Shown here: positions 24,930-37,700 of the stretch, piece by piece
How positions within the stretch are numbered: position 1 is the first letter of the stretch
Layout: each line of letters starts with the position of its first letter
NCBI GenBank assembly: GCA_037951165.1
Contig: JBBDHG010000153.1
Span: forward strand, 1,800,001-1,864,000
DNA length: 64,000 bases
Direction of reading: 5' to 3'
DNA from: Lophius americanus
Taxonomy: Eukaryota > Chordata > Actinopteri > Lophiiformes > Lophiidae
The notes under the pieces: model-generated
What the model saw: the letters and a program-made list of their open reading frames with translations, nothing else
Database searches by the model: none
Told to the model about the DNA's origin: nothing
Position numbers and translations under genes: made by a program

Positions 24930-25700
24930 TTAGACACAGCCGTATTCATACCACACTGTCTGGGGGTCGTTGTTGGGGTCGGGCGAAGCAGGCGTGCTTT
25001 TTGGCCGTTCCAAAGAGGCACACCTTGCTCTTTCACTTTCTTTCTTTAGGTGGGAGGAGTCACCTGACGGCCCTTCCCTTAACACATCCCCATGTTCAGA
25101 AGTTTCATCAGGCCGTGTAGCAGGTACAGCCCTGACTGGCGTTACCATGGCAACTTCACCACGGTGATGGTAGGAAGAGGAGGAGGGGACATTTCGCGAT
25201 CCAGCAGTCCTCTTACTTTCTCTTTCTCCCTCTGCGTATCTCTCTGTTGGGAGGTTTAGAGAAGATGAATGGTGAATGGGCGGGTTCAGGAAACTGCCGT
25301 CTCCATGCTGATTGGTCGAACCAGTTAGGCGAGCAGAGAGTGGTCGTTCTCTCCCGTTAGCACCCGAGCCTTGTCTACGAACCACCACATCTGACTGTCC
25401 TTCACTTCCATGGAAACTGTCTGGTCCATTGGATCGTAGTAAATCAGCTGAGGCCAAGCTGAAAGCCCGGCTCAGTGATTGGCCGGTTCTTGGGGTAGTA
25501 GGCTGGCCGGATGGCGAGGACTGACCCACAGGCTGGCGGGGAGACGGCTTGACACTCTGGCCTGGCCGCTGGTTGGATGACTGTACAGTAGGTGTGACAT
25601 AACTGGTGGGAGTCACCTGGTCTCTGCCAGCGGGACTTGAGGGGGCGGGACTTCTCGCGAAGTACTCTGTCATCAAGTCCTCCCTGCTTCCTGTAGACAC
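24930..25700 (-). CDS. ccdc88c: ccdc88c terminal coding exon (Ser/Pro-rich tail, PDZ ligand)
   Basis: 256 codons and TAA, phase 0 in (acceptor TTTGTTTAG, first codon GTG = Val). Conserved islands in order: EDLMTEYFARSPAPSS, SLSRAFSLASADLLRS, RGEVAMVTPVRAVP and DPQTVWYEYGCV, separated by variable Ser/Pro/Gln sequence. The last three residues, Gly-Cys-Val (24933-24941), form the ligand for the Dishevelled PDZ domain. Confidence 0.97.
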   Translation of the reverse strand: MSTGSREDLMTEYFARSPAPSSPAGRDQVTPTSYVTPTVQSSNQRPGQSVKPSPRQPVGQSSPSGQPTTPRTGQSLSRAFSLASADLLRSNGPDSFHGSEGQSDVVVRRQGSGANGRERPLSARLTGSTNQHGDGSFLNPPIHHSSSLNLPTERYAEGERESKRTAGSRNVPSSSSYHHRGEVAMVTPVRAVPATRPDETSEHGDVLREGPSGDSSHLKKESERARCASLERPKSTPASPDPNNDPQTVWYEYGCV

Positions 25701-28700
25701 CTAAACAAATAATAAAATGAAAAAAAAAAATGGAGAATAAATTAGTTTTAAGGGAGGAGTTTCCAAATGACACTGAATAACTGTTTTTCGCCAGTGAGAA
25801 GTGATATGTGTTAAAATTTGAGGGTCACAGCGCAGCATCATGTTACCTAAGCAAAGGGGGCTTCAGTTAAGAGTCATGTGTTCGAGGGCTGTGACAACTG
25901 CCTGGTGAATGAGAGTGAAGGAGTGAAGAGTGGCACAATCATGATGACAGTCAAAGAGCAAAACCGCCAAGAATGGAGAAAAAGATGGGAATATGATTAC
26001 TGAGCTCTTCTGGATTATTCTTCTTTTTCGTTTACCCTTTTTTCTAACTCTTTTCTATTGAGCTGTCAGAGTCCTATGTCGTTGAAATAGAAGTATGAGG
26101 TAACTGAACTGTGTTTTAAGTTCATATATTCAAATAATATATTTATTTTTCTAATTATAGCAATTCCTAATTTTAATGCATTATTATTTCACCATCAGCA
26201 TTTTCCATATAATGTGTGTTGTGAGCAGTCTCAAATAAAAATATTTTTTTCCTGAATACATTTGATGCATCCAGCCGACACCGAACTGTCTGATGTCGGG
26301 GTTGACTGTTCTGTAACGAGAACCTTTGATACAAGGGTGGGAATGAGTTTTTATTCATTTATTATACTGCTTAAACTTTGTCTGGATCACCAGATTCGCC
26401 TTTGTTCATATTTTTCTGTCATAGGAATGTATGAATATGAAAGCCGCTCCCTCTCGTTAATAAGAATTATTATGTGTGTTGAAGTTCACTTAAACAGGAA
26501 CAGATCTGTTCCCAACAAATTGGTGCTCAATAACTTAGAGTAATATTCTCAGGCGCATTCCATGAGTCAGACTGAGACCTGTTATACGTAGACGACAGGC
26601 TGGGAGGAAACAGCTGATTTGTATGCTCTTGTTGGAGCTTAGAAAATTTAAAAAGATCATTTCAGACAGTGACTAGGAAATGATAGTCTGTTGCTCTGTT
26701 GGAAACTTTGACTAACGTCACCTCATGATCCAGGTGTGACATCCGTTGTGTAATGATACCCATCAGTGGTAAGTCACGCTGCATTTATTAACTAGTGGTA
26801 ACTCTTAGAGCATAGCTCAGCCACGAAAATGTACAAATCCTACTATCAAAACGTCATTATCGGCCATTATCGAGCCAATCCTTCTGTGCCTCGGATTGGC
26901 TCTGTATTATTCTCACCCACAGAACTTCAATAAAACAAACATCTTCATCATACCACGTCACTTAGAAGCAGTGTTGGGCGGGTCATAGACTCGCCAAGTA
27001 ATGATTGGTTGAAAAAAAATCTTGATCCAGATCATTTTCAGAATGTAATCACTGGTTTCCCCTTTCCAGGATACAACCCGTCTACTTTAAATCAAACAAA
27101 CACTTATACAACCAAAGAAAATGTCATAAGTATAAATTCTGCTCCCTGAAGGAAATGATCAAGGCACAACACATATCATATGAGCTATCAAGTTACAAAA
27201 GGCCATGATACCCAATACTAAAGATCTCCTACTGAGTAAATCAGATGAGAACGAACGAACGGTTCCAATCACACAACCTCCTCCAATTCTTTCTGCCGTG
27301 AAGCTACAAAATGGGACTCTGTAGGCCACAACCTTCTGTCAAGGTCTAACAATCCAACACTGATTAGATTTGCTGACCCATGCCCCTACCCTCCACACAG
27401 TTTGGGAAAATGTTGAAAAGAAAGTGGAAAATAAATCTCTTCAAAATTTAGCTCTATCATTCTGGAAAGCTACCCAGGTATATTATACCCAGTAAGTTTT
27501 GTTTAGTCATTTTGACAAATAAACCAACTAAGCACAAAGATGGGTAAAAAAAATAAACTCCTTAGCAAAAGTAATAAGGACCAGATGACGGCATACCTCA
27601 GATGAAACTAGATGGTGAGTTTCACATTGCTGCTTGGGTCCAAACAGAATTATCTGCTTTAGATATCAATTTTTTCTCACCATCAGTCATTCATGCATGG
27701 ACCAGATCATTTTTAAATAAATACATTAAATGAACAATTTGTGGAAATAATGTTAATTTATAGATAAAAAAAATGCAAAGGCTTCGGGTAGAATATGTTT
27801 AAACTGCATCTTTTAATTAATAATATAATATGGACAGCCTGTCTCATTGTCTTTGCCATGTGACTGGAGATTAAATGTATTATTTGTACCAAAGTGCTAT
27901 AATAATAAAATAATATTATTTTTAGTCATCTAAATCAATGCAATTTGTAATGTTGATAACACGGACATAGCTGAGTTTCAATTTTGTATTCACGGCTGTA
28001 ATTTAAGTCATTTTGAAAAAATGCTGTGGCTCAGATCCAAATATCAAAACAAGTCCCGAAGCACTGATGATTACAATATTTATTAAAATAAATAACTGCA
28101 GTCAATCTGTTGGTCAACTAATGAATCAAAAATGTGTCTGACATGGTCAAAAGCAGCTTGTTTAAGATGAATCTGAACTGAACATGAGGGGAGCCAATTA
28201 CATTTAATCTACGATAGCACAGAATGCTTTATTACATAGTATGTAAACATGGAGTCAATTAGTGTTAATACTGTAGCATTGTTTCCAGGCTGAAGTTGAT
28301 CAAAAATATCCATGCCCATGGCCCAACACACCAGTTTCTACTACGACCTGATCTCCAGTGTTGGATGGAACCACCAGTCGCTGCTGAACCAGTGTTTGAG
28401 TTCAACATCGCTGCGCGACATTCGGTCCTCAGTACTCGTTTTCGTCCATGTTTGTCTTGTTTCGTCACAGTTTTTCAAATAAGGTGCATCTCGGTCACAT
28501 TGTTGAGAAAAATGTTTTAGTTCAAAATAAAACCTAATAGGCTGGTCTCTCAAAGAAGGTCACAAGCACAGGCAGGGAAGAAACTAAAAAACCTTATATG
28601 CTGCAAGATCAAAATGCATTTATTATTAAGAAATGGTTTTTACTGATTTTGGCACTAACCTGAAATATATGTGCAGTCAGGTAAAAAAAAAAGAAAGGGG

Positions 28701-31700
28701 AAAAAAAAGAAATCCATGCCTTTTAAGGCTGCATCTGAATGATTCCAGAATGTACCGGTTTGAAAATGAGTTTATTTTTCTTGGTTGGCCAGCTGTCCTA
28801 TAAAACATCATCAAATGTTCCAAGTAATAAAAGGCTTTCTTATTTCTTTTAATGTGACCCATTTCACAACAGTTCACCAAACTGTTCATAAAATGTCCTG
28901 ACCTTTGCAGATACATTTCTGTATAAAATCAATGAGCGAGGGGAGCCCTCCACTGATGAGTTGTCCTCTCTCACTGGTGACTCTTCCCACCGTGGGCTCT
29001 TTCATGCAATTTGCTAAATCAAACCCACACAGTAACAACTTTTAGAACCCGAGCAGAACAAGTGTGAACTGAAATGCATTCAAGTTTTTCACTAATTGGA
29101 TATACAGTGCATGTGTATCATTATTTAATTGTTTGTACTATACGTGTTAAGGCTATCAATGTTAACACCTGTAATAAATCTGCAAACTTTATTTTTAGTT
29201 AAGTAATGAATGAAATTTTCTAAGTTTGACCCTGATCTCCTGCTGTAATCCTCACAATAGTTTTAATTATTTTCATATTAAATGCAAATAACACAATGAC
29301 TGAGGAGACACCCCTCTGTGTGATGACTGTCAAAAGCGTTTTCAGATGTAATCCAAAATGCACCAAAAACTTTGAAAACCTATTGGATTGATGAGCTGCA
29401 CAACAAGTTTGAAGCATCATCTTCGGCACTGCACATATAACCATCGATCAGTGGAGCAGATGCCCTTCGTGGGGCAAAACAGACTAATCACAGTAATTCT
29501 CCGTGACAACTTTGTTTGTGCTCTTAAGGCTAAGTGCTGTAAAATAGTTGGATTTTTCAAACAAAGTCTTACAAACACCGCAGTTTGAAAGTTAAACAAG
29601 CCTCTCATAGTCAAGAAGAGTAATCACTGGTCCGGGATGTACCCGCAGCACTGGAATTCAACACATGACCCACTGAAAGCAGCACTGATTGAGCAGAAGC
29701 ATTATTTAGCCACACTAACCTCCACTGAATATACAGCCAGGCAAAGTTAGAAAGCCTGCTAGAGCCATGCACGTATGGTTTTATTCCTATTCTGTGAAAA
29801 ATACACTTGGTATAATCGTCACTTTGTAAAGAGCACACAGTCTTTTACTCAGCCAATTCTACATTTAACCAAGAAATCATCAAAACTTAATTATTACGTT
29901 GGAACCCTTCTTTCCACTGCCTTTCTTTATTGAAACGTCTTACACGCATTTTTTAACTCACCACAAAATTGTGATTAATCAAATTGTATTATGATTTTAT
30001 ATGTGTGTGTTAATGCATGTCATTATTTAATACCCACAAAAATTAATAAATAAAATCCCTATATATATATATATATCTACTGAAACTCTTATGTTCGTAC
30101 ATCTGACTGTATGTATAATATATGCATAATGTTACCATAGGAGGTGATTGCACGTTGCTCTCTTGCAGAAACTGCTCCAGCGTCACCATTTCACTTCCAG
30201 GAGAAGATGGGCGGGGCTTAGTCCTGACACCAGGTCCACGTTGTGGTTGGGCCCTCTGGGGTATGTGGTCGTATGGGAGAGTGGAACTTCGTGACAGAGT
30301 CAGTTCTGATTGTGTGAGACCCATGACATCATCGCTTGAGAGGCTGGCTGAGCGACCATGACGATCAGAGGCGTCTAAAAAAACAGAAAAATTCTCTGTG
30401 ATACCGACTGAAACTAGGTACCAACTAACTCTTACTTGCTTTGTTTTTTTAGAACGCACTGAATGAAGTGTATGAAGACTAAGTCTTGTATCTTATTCCA
30501 GTAAGGGCTACATTTATATTAAATAATACAAATATTCTTAACTTAATTAAACAGAGTTAGCTGCTCAAATGGGTGTTTACCTCTGCAGTTGACAGGTGAG
30601 TTGGAGCTGGAGGTGTTGTGGCTGAAGTCTGCTGACCCCGGGCGACCACTGGTGTTACCATGGTGACCAAACACAGAGTCGGAAGGGTTGTGGCGGGTGC
30701 CTTCATCTAATATCAGACCTGAAATGTTTTGTTTTTTCCATACCATCATCACTTTAGTTTCAGGCCTCCTGCCTTGTGAATGAGCATTATTGTATTAAGG
30801 AGCTGGTTTACCTTTGGGCCTGCGGCCGGGACCCTGTCCCAGTCTGGCATTGGAGCTGTTGATGAGCACCAGTGAGGAGGAGTGGTTGACCGGTGTGGAA
30901 GTCAGAGCTTTAGGCGTTTGACCTGCCGCAAGAAATGCAAACAGGATATTTACCCAGCACCAAAGCTAATACTGCATTCAAAATTGCAAACCAGGTACTT
31001 CATACTCAGTATATTATTACTAAGCCAATATGATTTAACACATGTGTGTATAGTATATTATTACTAAGCCAATATGATTTAACACATGTGTGTAAAGAAA
31101 AGAGTAGTTTGTGTCTTTTCCAACGTAAAACTTTTCAGACATGCATCATGCAAAGTCAATATACTTACATTTGATGAAATGTTTTAAGAAGTTATGCTGG
31201 AGTTGACTTTCTTTTACAAGTTATTTTGAGGCTTAATTCATCCTTAGTGAATTGCATTGTGGGATACTTAATCCAAATGAAAAGATAATTCATTATCTGC
31301 CTTAAATAGTATAATTATAGTATATCTCACATACTATAGATTTCTTATCTGTATGTGAAACCAAAAAAATCTGTTTTGGCACATTAATAAGCATGACATT
31401 GTATTTTCCTATACATTTTATATACCTTATTCTTTTTCAGTGCAAGTCTTACTGTACAATAATTGACTTAATAATTTCAGTATCCTTAAAAACAGGGTTG
31501 CACCACTGTCACTAATCATACAACGCTATATTTGATATAAACTTGAAATGTTTCCATTTACCTTAAATGTTAAGTATTAAACAAGACCACAAATATTAAT
31601 AATATCAGACATAAAGATAAAGATTAAACAACCAATCTCAAAACTAAATAAGCGCTGAGACCAGCTGGACAGGGAACTGGCTGTAACAGTAAATCTTTAC

Positions 31701-34700
31701 ACCAGAGTGGTTTACACATTAGACCCTTTAAGGATGTAAATCTTGTGAGTTAAATGTAATCATAACATCTCAAACAGTTGGTTAAATTTGAGAGCAAAAA
31801 ATTTGATTTAAGTAGTTTTCACAAAGTTTCTCGGTTGCCACGTAACATTTGCACTGAATATAATCATCAATAACCATTTACATACTACCTTGTCCATCTT
31901 CTCCATTGATACTTTCAGCGCTGCCTATGGGAGTACTGCCTCGAGGAACACCCCGACTCCTGTCAGTCAGACCTGTGGACCAATCAGAATGATGTCAAGG
32001 ACCGTTCTGGACCTGTATGTCATAACATGACCGTAAAACACATATGGTGCAAAACAAGAAAAGCCAAGCAAAACATCGGGAGTGTGCTCACTGACTCAGG
32101 CAAGCTGGAGGCGTACAAACAACTGTGGTACCAGTTATTATCGATGCATCTGAATCCGTTAAGACATTATGAATGGACAGTTTCAGGGAGCTGGATTTCA
32201 GCTGCTGGTGCATCTCTAGAATAACTTCTAAATATTGGAACTAGAAACATAATCGTCCAAAACTTTTCTGGCATTAAAAAGCTGCGCTTTAACATGTTGG
32301 TGATGCAAAGCAGCAACCAAAGGCAGATGTTTGAGGCACTAGTTCAGAATGAAGTATCTATATTCACAGAGGTAGTGAAGGTGCGGATGACAATCACTCA
32401 CTGTACAGTAGAGACTATGGACACTTGGACCCAGTATGTCCATGCACTCTCTGAATGAAAGTGACGAAAAAAGTTCCTCTAAGGCAAAATGCATTAAAAT
32501 GCCTTAATTAAGATTGCCTTTGTCCAGGAAACAGGGACAATCGGCTGGTCAGTGTTTCTGCATGGCATGAAACAACAACAACCTGGCAATTTTCTATTTT
32601 TTGATTGACGCAGTGTGTTATTGTTTATGGTTCTGTTTCCTGTAAGTTTTATTTAAGTTTTTCCATGAAATGTCTCTTGGCCCTGGTACATTTTTGCACC
32701 AGCTTGATTGTTGGATAGTTTTCACCTGTGTCTCGTCACTTGTGTGTCCTTGTCTGCTTGTCCACTTATATATTAATTACTGCATTTCCTCCTTTCCTGG
32801 GCCAGTTTTTGTTTCCTACATTCAAGCTTTTTTGTATTTTTTTTATTCAGGATGTGCACAGAAAGTCTTATTTAGTCTAATCTTTTACAAATATGCAGTT
32901 ACTTATTCTGATAATTAAGGATTATCAAATTCAAGCAAGTCTGCTGAAGACATTGGGACAACTGCTCTTTCAGTGAGGGACTAAATCATGTACGCCATAG
33001 TGTCAAGCCAATCAGAGGCTGAGTGGTCCATGTAGCGGTGTCACTATTTGTAGCCAGTGCAGGTTCAAAGTTGCTAATATTAGCCAAAGAATCGGTGCTC
33101 TAGAGTCCTAACAGGCTTTTGAAGCTTAAAAAGCTCAGATTAAGACGGTGAAAGCACATTGGCAGTCTGTCCTCTGTTAATCTGACAGAAAAATTTGCAA
33201 GGGAGGTTCTAGGTGATAACTTTATATTAATATCGTCAATGTGGTGGCCTATTTCTACGACGTGAATCAAGGGAAAGCTGGGCAGCAGATTTCTGTGAAG
33301 CAGTTCAACCTCTCCGAAATTCACAGCTCGGAACAAAGAGAGGTTTGCTCTTCCTTGTCTCAATCAAACAAATTCACCAGGTTCGAAATATTTAGGAGGG
33401 TGGCAGCGAACAGATATATATTCAGATATATTCAGGTACTAACTCTTGAAGAACATGCAGACATATGGGGGCAAGCCTGGCGTGCTTAGAAAACGTGTGC
33501 AGACAGACACATACACAAACCTTCTCTGCACACTCTACTTACTGGTAATACAGGCTTGCTCACAACTGCAAAACGCACCTGTGTGTGTGTCTCATGTGTT
33601 TATATGTTTGTCAATAAAGTGTGTGCATGTGTAATATGTGTGTTTATGTGTGAAGTGTTTTGAACAGTCTGATGATGATGAAGAGGAGGTGATTGATGGT
33701 GAAGACGATGATGGTGTTTGGATATGAAGGATGAGGATGAAGATTTTAGAACACTCCATTGGCTGATACTGGCTGTCTAGTGATGCTGTCAGCTGTGATG
33801 TCAGTGGAAGACCAGAACCGGAGTCTTCTGGTGAGAGAGAGGGAGGGGCGGGTCGAGGAGGAAGAGGACGAGGAGGAAGAGGGAGAAGACGGGGAGAGGA
33901 GCTTTTCTTGACTTTTACTGCGGAGGAAACAGAAGCGTTTTGGGGTGGCAGGAGCTGAGATGGAGAGAATGGAGAGAGGAAGGAGGGAGAGATGGAGAAA
34001 TATAAAGAAAAATTATGAAACATAGACAGTGAGCAAATTAAAGAAACTTTTGGTTAAGAGGTTATTCTGTCAGAATGTAACTAAAGATACCATGCAGGAA
34101 AAATGATTAGAATATAACCTGAACAGGAATCAATGAAGTCAGTCAAGTGAAATCCATGCATAAGACTCAAGACTGGCCTCAACTCACTCTCAGTTCACAC
34201 ACAGTACAAAGTACATGACAAAGAAGTAATAAATAGAACTCTGTGGGTGTTTCATGTCATAACTGATGTATTGTTTATGTTTAATTTTTTTTAAAGGTAT
34301 GTAGGAGTATAGCAACTACTACAAGAAGGTGGAATTCATTCCAAAAGCCACTTGTTGAAATAAGAGTGAGTTGAGCTGAGCCCTGAGTAGAACCCCATTC
34401 AAGAGTGAACCAATAAAAATAAACCATGAAAATAAAGGCATAAAACAAGTTTGAGCCATGCATTAGAGCCTAGTCAAACTATTGTACATGGATAGATTGG
34501 TGAAAAGTAAGAATCAGGTAGTTAATGTCTATAGAGGATTACAACCATTTTAAGACAAAGCATTATCTGCTTACCACCATAGCATAATTGTGAAACAAAG
34601 TAGTGGTGACCCAACTTTTCCACATCTTCCATTACCAGCATCAGAGTACAACCCTCACATTGAGCCAGAGTGCACGTCTGAGACAAAGTGGCTCGTAGCA

Positions 34701-37700
34701 CAGGATGTCATTGCTGGGCTCTGATTGATACACTTCTCATTTCTCACCTAGCTTCCATGTTCTGTAGTAAGCAAGTATTTGTGCCCATCTGTGCACCAAA
34801 GGTGGGGTTGGTCATAAAATAAAGTTTGGCCAGGCATATTGTTGATAATCAATCATGTTGTATTCTCCTGATATTAGACATAACCTTATTAACAAAGTAT
34901 GCTGCAAAAAGCAGCAATTTAGCATTGCTCTATTTAATTTCTTATTTCCCACCCATGATATTGACTATATACAGAGAGTTACCAGCAACTAACTGAATGA
35001 TACTATTACTATCTCTTCAATTAAATCAAATGTTTTCACGTTTTCAGCAGAGCTGTTGTTCCGACAAGAATAATTGCTTGTCACTGTACAGCAGCAGAAA
35101 TATGGGAACAGGTTGCTCAGATTTATTTTAAAAGCCTGCCAGCATTCCATTCCTCTTTAGCTGTCCTCAATGACTGATTGTCCCAAACTAAAAATGTGAC
35201 ATTTAGTGACATGGCGCACATAACGACAAGCCAAGAAAAGCCACAACTTGTTTTTTGTACAGGATGTAGTAGGAAGAGGGAGCCTAAAAGTGTTACGATA
35301 TTAGTGTATTTCAGTTTGAGTATAAAAACATTAACTGCTAATAATAACAAAAACCCTGTGAAATGGCGTTCTATTTTCAAATATCTTTTCACTCTGCACT
35401 CCTGTGTTTGTTTTTTACAGTCAAAACATGACACAGTAAATTTCAGAAACATTATGATACGTGTCTGTGAAAGCACGCATGATACTTCTGTCTGTGGGGA
35501 AATTTAAAAATAAAACAATATCATCTTGATTTTTGCCGTAACTAAGTCTGACAGCTCTTTCAATTTACAGTTTATTATTTACTCTTAGATAAAATTCAGT
35601 TTCATGTTAGTCCTAAATGCAAAAAAGACAATAGAAAAAGTGTCTCAGAGTGCCGAATAAGTCTAGATAATGCAAAAAGTTAACAAAACATATTATAGAA
35701 GGGGTTGTTTCAAAGCTTGAACAAGTTTTACGGTAGAATAAAAAAATCGAGAGTTCATTTTACAAACAAGATAATCCACCGAGGGCACACAATAAAGTCT
35801 GGGTTAGAGAGGCAGTCTCTGTCAGTTCAGCTTTGGCCTGGTTTTAACCCTATAGAGAATATATGGAACCCTATGAAGGACAGACTAGTTGGCAGAAAAT
35901 ATGGAGGCACTGACCAGTTGTGTGAAACAGTCAGAAAAGAAAGGAACAGCTCTGATGTAGTGAACTGTACAGAGCTTTAAGTCACGCTTAACAAAAGAGC
36001 TGTTTACTGAGGAAACAAAGGGGAAAGCTACTGCAGTCTAAACTGGCATCTATGCACAGACGGTGCTACCACATAGAATTGTTTCTTGTGTATGTGTTAA
36101 AATACTATAAACTTTGTTTGCCTCATGTTTTTACCAAGGAGTGTAGAGTGACAAGAGTAAAAACAAAGGGGAACTGAACAGTGTTTTAGCTGACACCCAC
36201 AAAATGCCTGAGAATGGCTTAGAAACTGTTCTAATTTGAAATTAATTTAAAAAAAATATATCTTTTTAAAGTTAAGGGTCCTTACTTATTGAAACAAGAC
36301 CCCATAATACTTAAACTGATTTACTTGATGCAGCAACTCTCCTCCAATCTGTACAGACAAGGTCTCAATTTACATTCTAACCTTCACCAATGGCTGCAAG
36401 GTCACAAAATGACCTTTGTTTGTAAGGCTGGGCTCAGGTTAAGAGAAAGGGTGAAGTGGAGCTCGGAGCAGAGAGAGCTGGAGCTGGTTGGGGCATCTGA
36501 TTAGGAGGTCCCCAGGGCGTACCTTGGGTCCCCCCCACATCTCACTGGCGGGACTGCTATGTTATCTAACATGGGAATCCTCCAGGTTGTTAGGGAGAGG
36601 GACGTCCAAAATACCCTGATTAATTTGCTGCCACTGCAACTAAAGCCCGAAGGAGCCACAGAAAATGAATGAATGTTATTTGATAAATGGATACAAGAAG
36701 TATTACAATTGTGCTTTTGGTGTTGTTGGTCCATATGCTAGAAGCCCATTTAAGAGCAGAGCCTTGTTACTGTAGAAACACATAGATCAGAGATAAAGTT
36801 AATCTTCATGTTATGGAAGAGGAGTAAAGCAACTATTGGTAAATTCAGTCTGAATGTCTGTTCTCTATGGAGAGGTCGTCAGCAGCATCTAGTGGAGCAA
36901 ATAGGCAAGTATGCCTGATCCAAATCATGCTCCATAAATTTTATGTATTTAACATAGTACCAATGATACACTCGCACATTCATTTGTTAATATGTGTTTT
37001 GAATATATCAAAAAACGGAAACAAGATGAATGGATTTATATAAAAAGATGGTGAGGTTAAATAATGACCTCACGATGCATTTACGGGAGTGTCAAAGCTG
37101 TAATCACAACAAAAGTGGCTTATTTGAAGAGACTAAAATGTTACACTTTTTTGTTCCATAGTATCAGATGTGTTTTCCATGTTTTTGATGCCTTCAGCAT
37201 TGATCTTTTATACAGGAAATCATTTTAAAAATTATGAAAATATTGAATTTGAGGTGTGCACAAACTTGGACTTGTACTGTATATTTCATTATAAAGCAAT
37301 TAATTTTCACAGTTTAGTCTCTAACGTCCACCAAACAGAGCAAACCACTGGCTTTCTGCTCCGATGACCCAACTTTCTCTTCTGAACCTGTGAACGGGCA
37401 TCCCAGGGTCAAACCTGTCATCCCAGGTTCAAACCTGTGGGCCTGCAGTAAATGGCTCATCACAAGACATCTCCTGGTAATTCATGCCACATATGAAGGG
37501 GTTTTGTTGTTTTACCTCGGCTGATGGGTGTGACCGGTGGACTATGAGCCCCAAGGCTTAAGCTGGCTGTGTGGTTGTTATGGTTACTGTGGGCATGGCC
37601 GCTGTCCAGTGTGTCACTTGTTGTCCGCAGGGGAATTGGGGGCGGGGTTTCAGGGGGTAGGAAGGGAGGTGGAGCAGGTAATGGGATATCCGGGGCGCTC

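Larger units (their letters stand above)
31973..37515 (-). other. ccdc88c intron (5.5 kb) with transposon relics and a candidate alternative exon
   Basis: Holds the Tc1-type relic at 35680-36010, the LINE tail at 36410-36680, a CT-rich promoter-like repeat at about 32590-32830, and the candidate exon at 33746-33954. Confidence 0.6.

Noticed and set aside
33592..34023. 143-codon minus-strand ORF with poly-Pro and poly-Ser
   Set aside because: Its frame does not fit the phase of exon 23, and exon 23 joins exon 24 directly in frame. Only the other frame, reported as a candidate exon, is splice-compatible.
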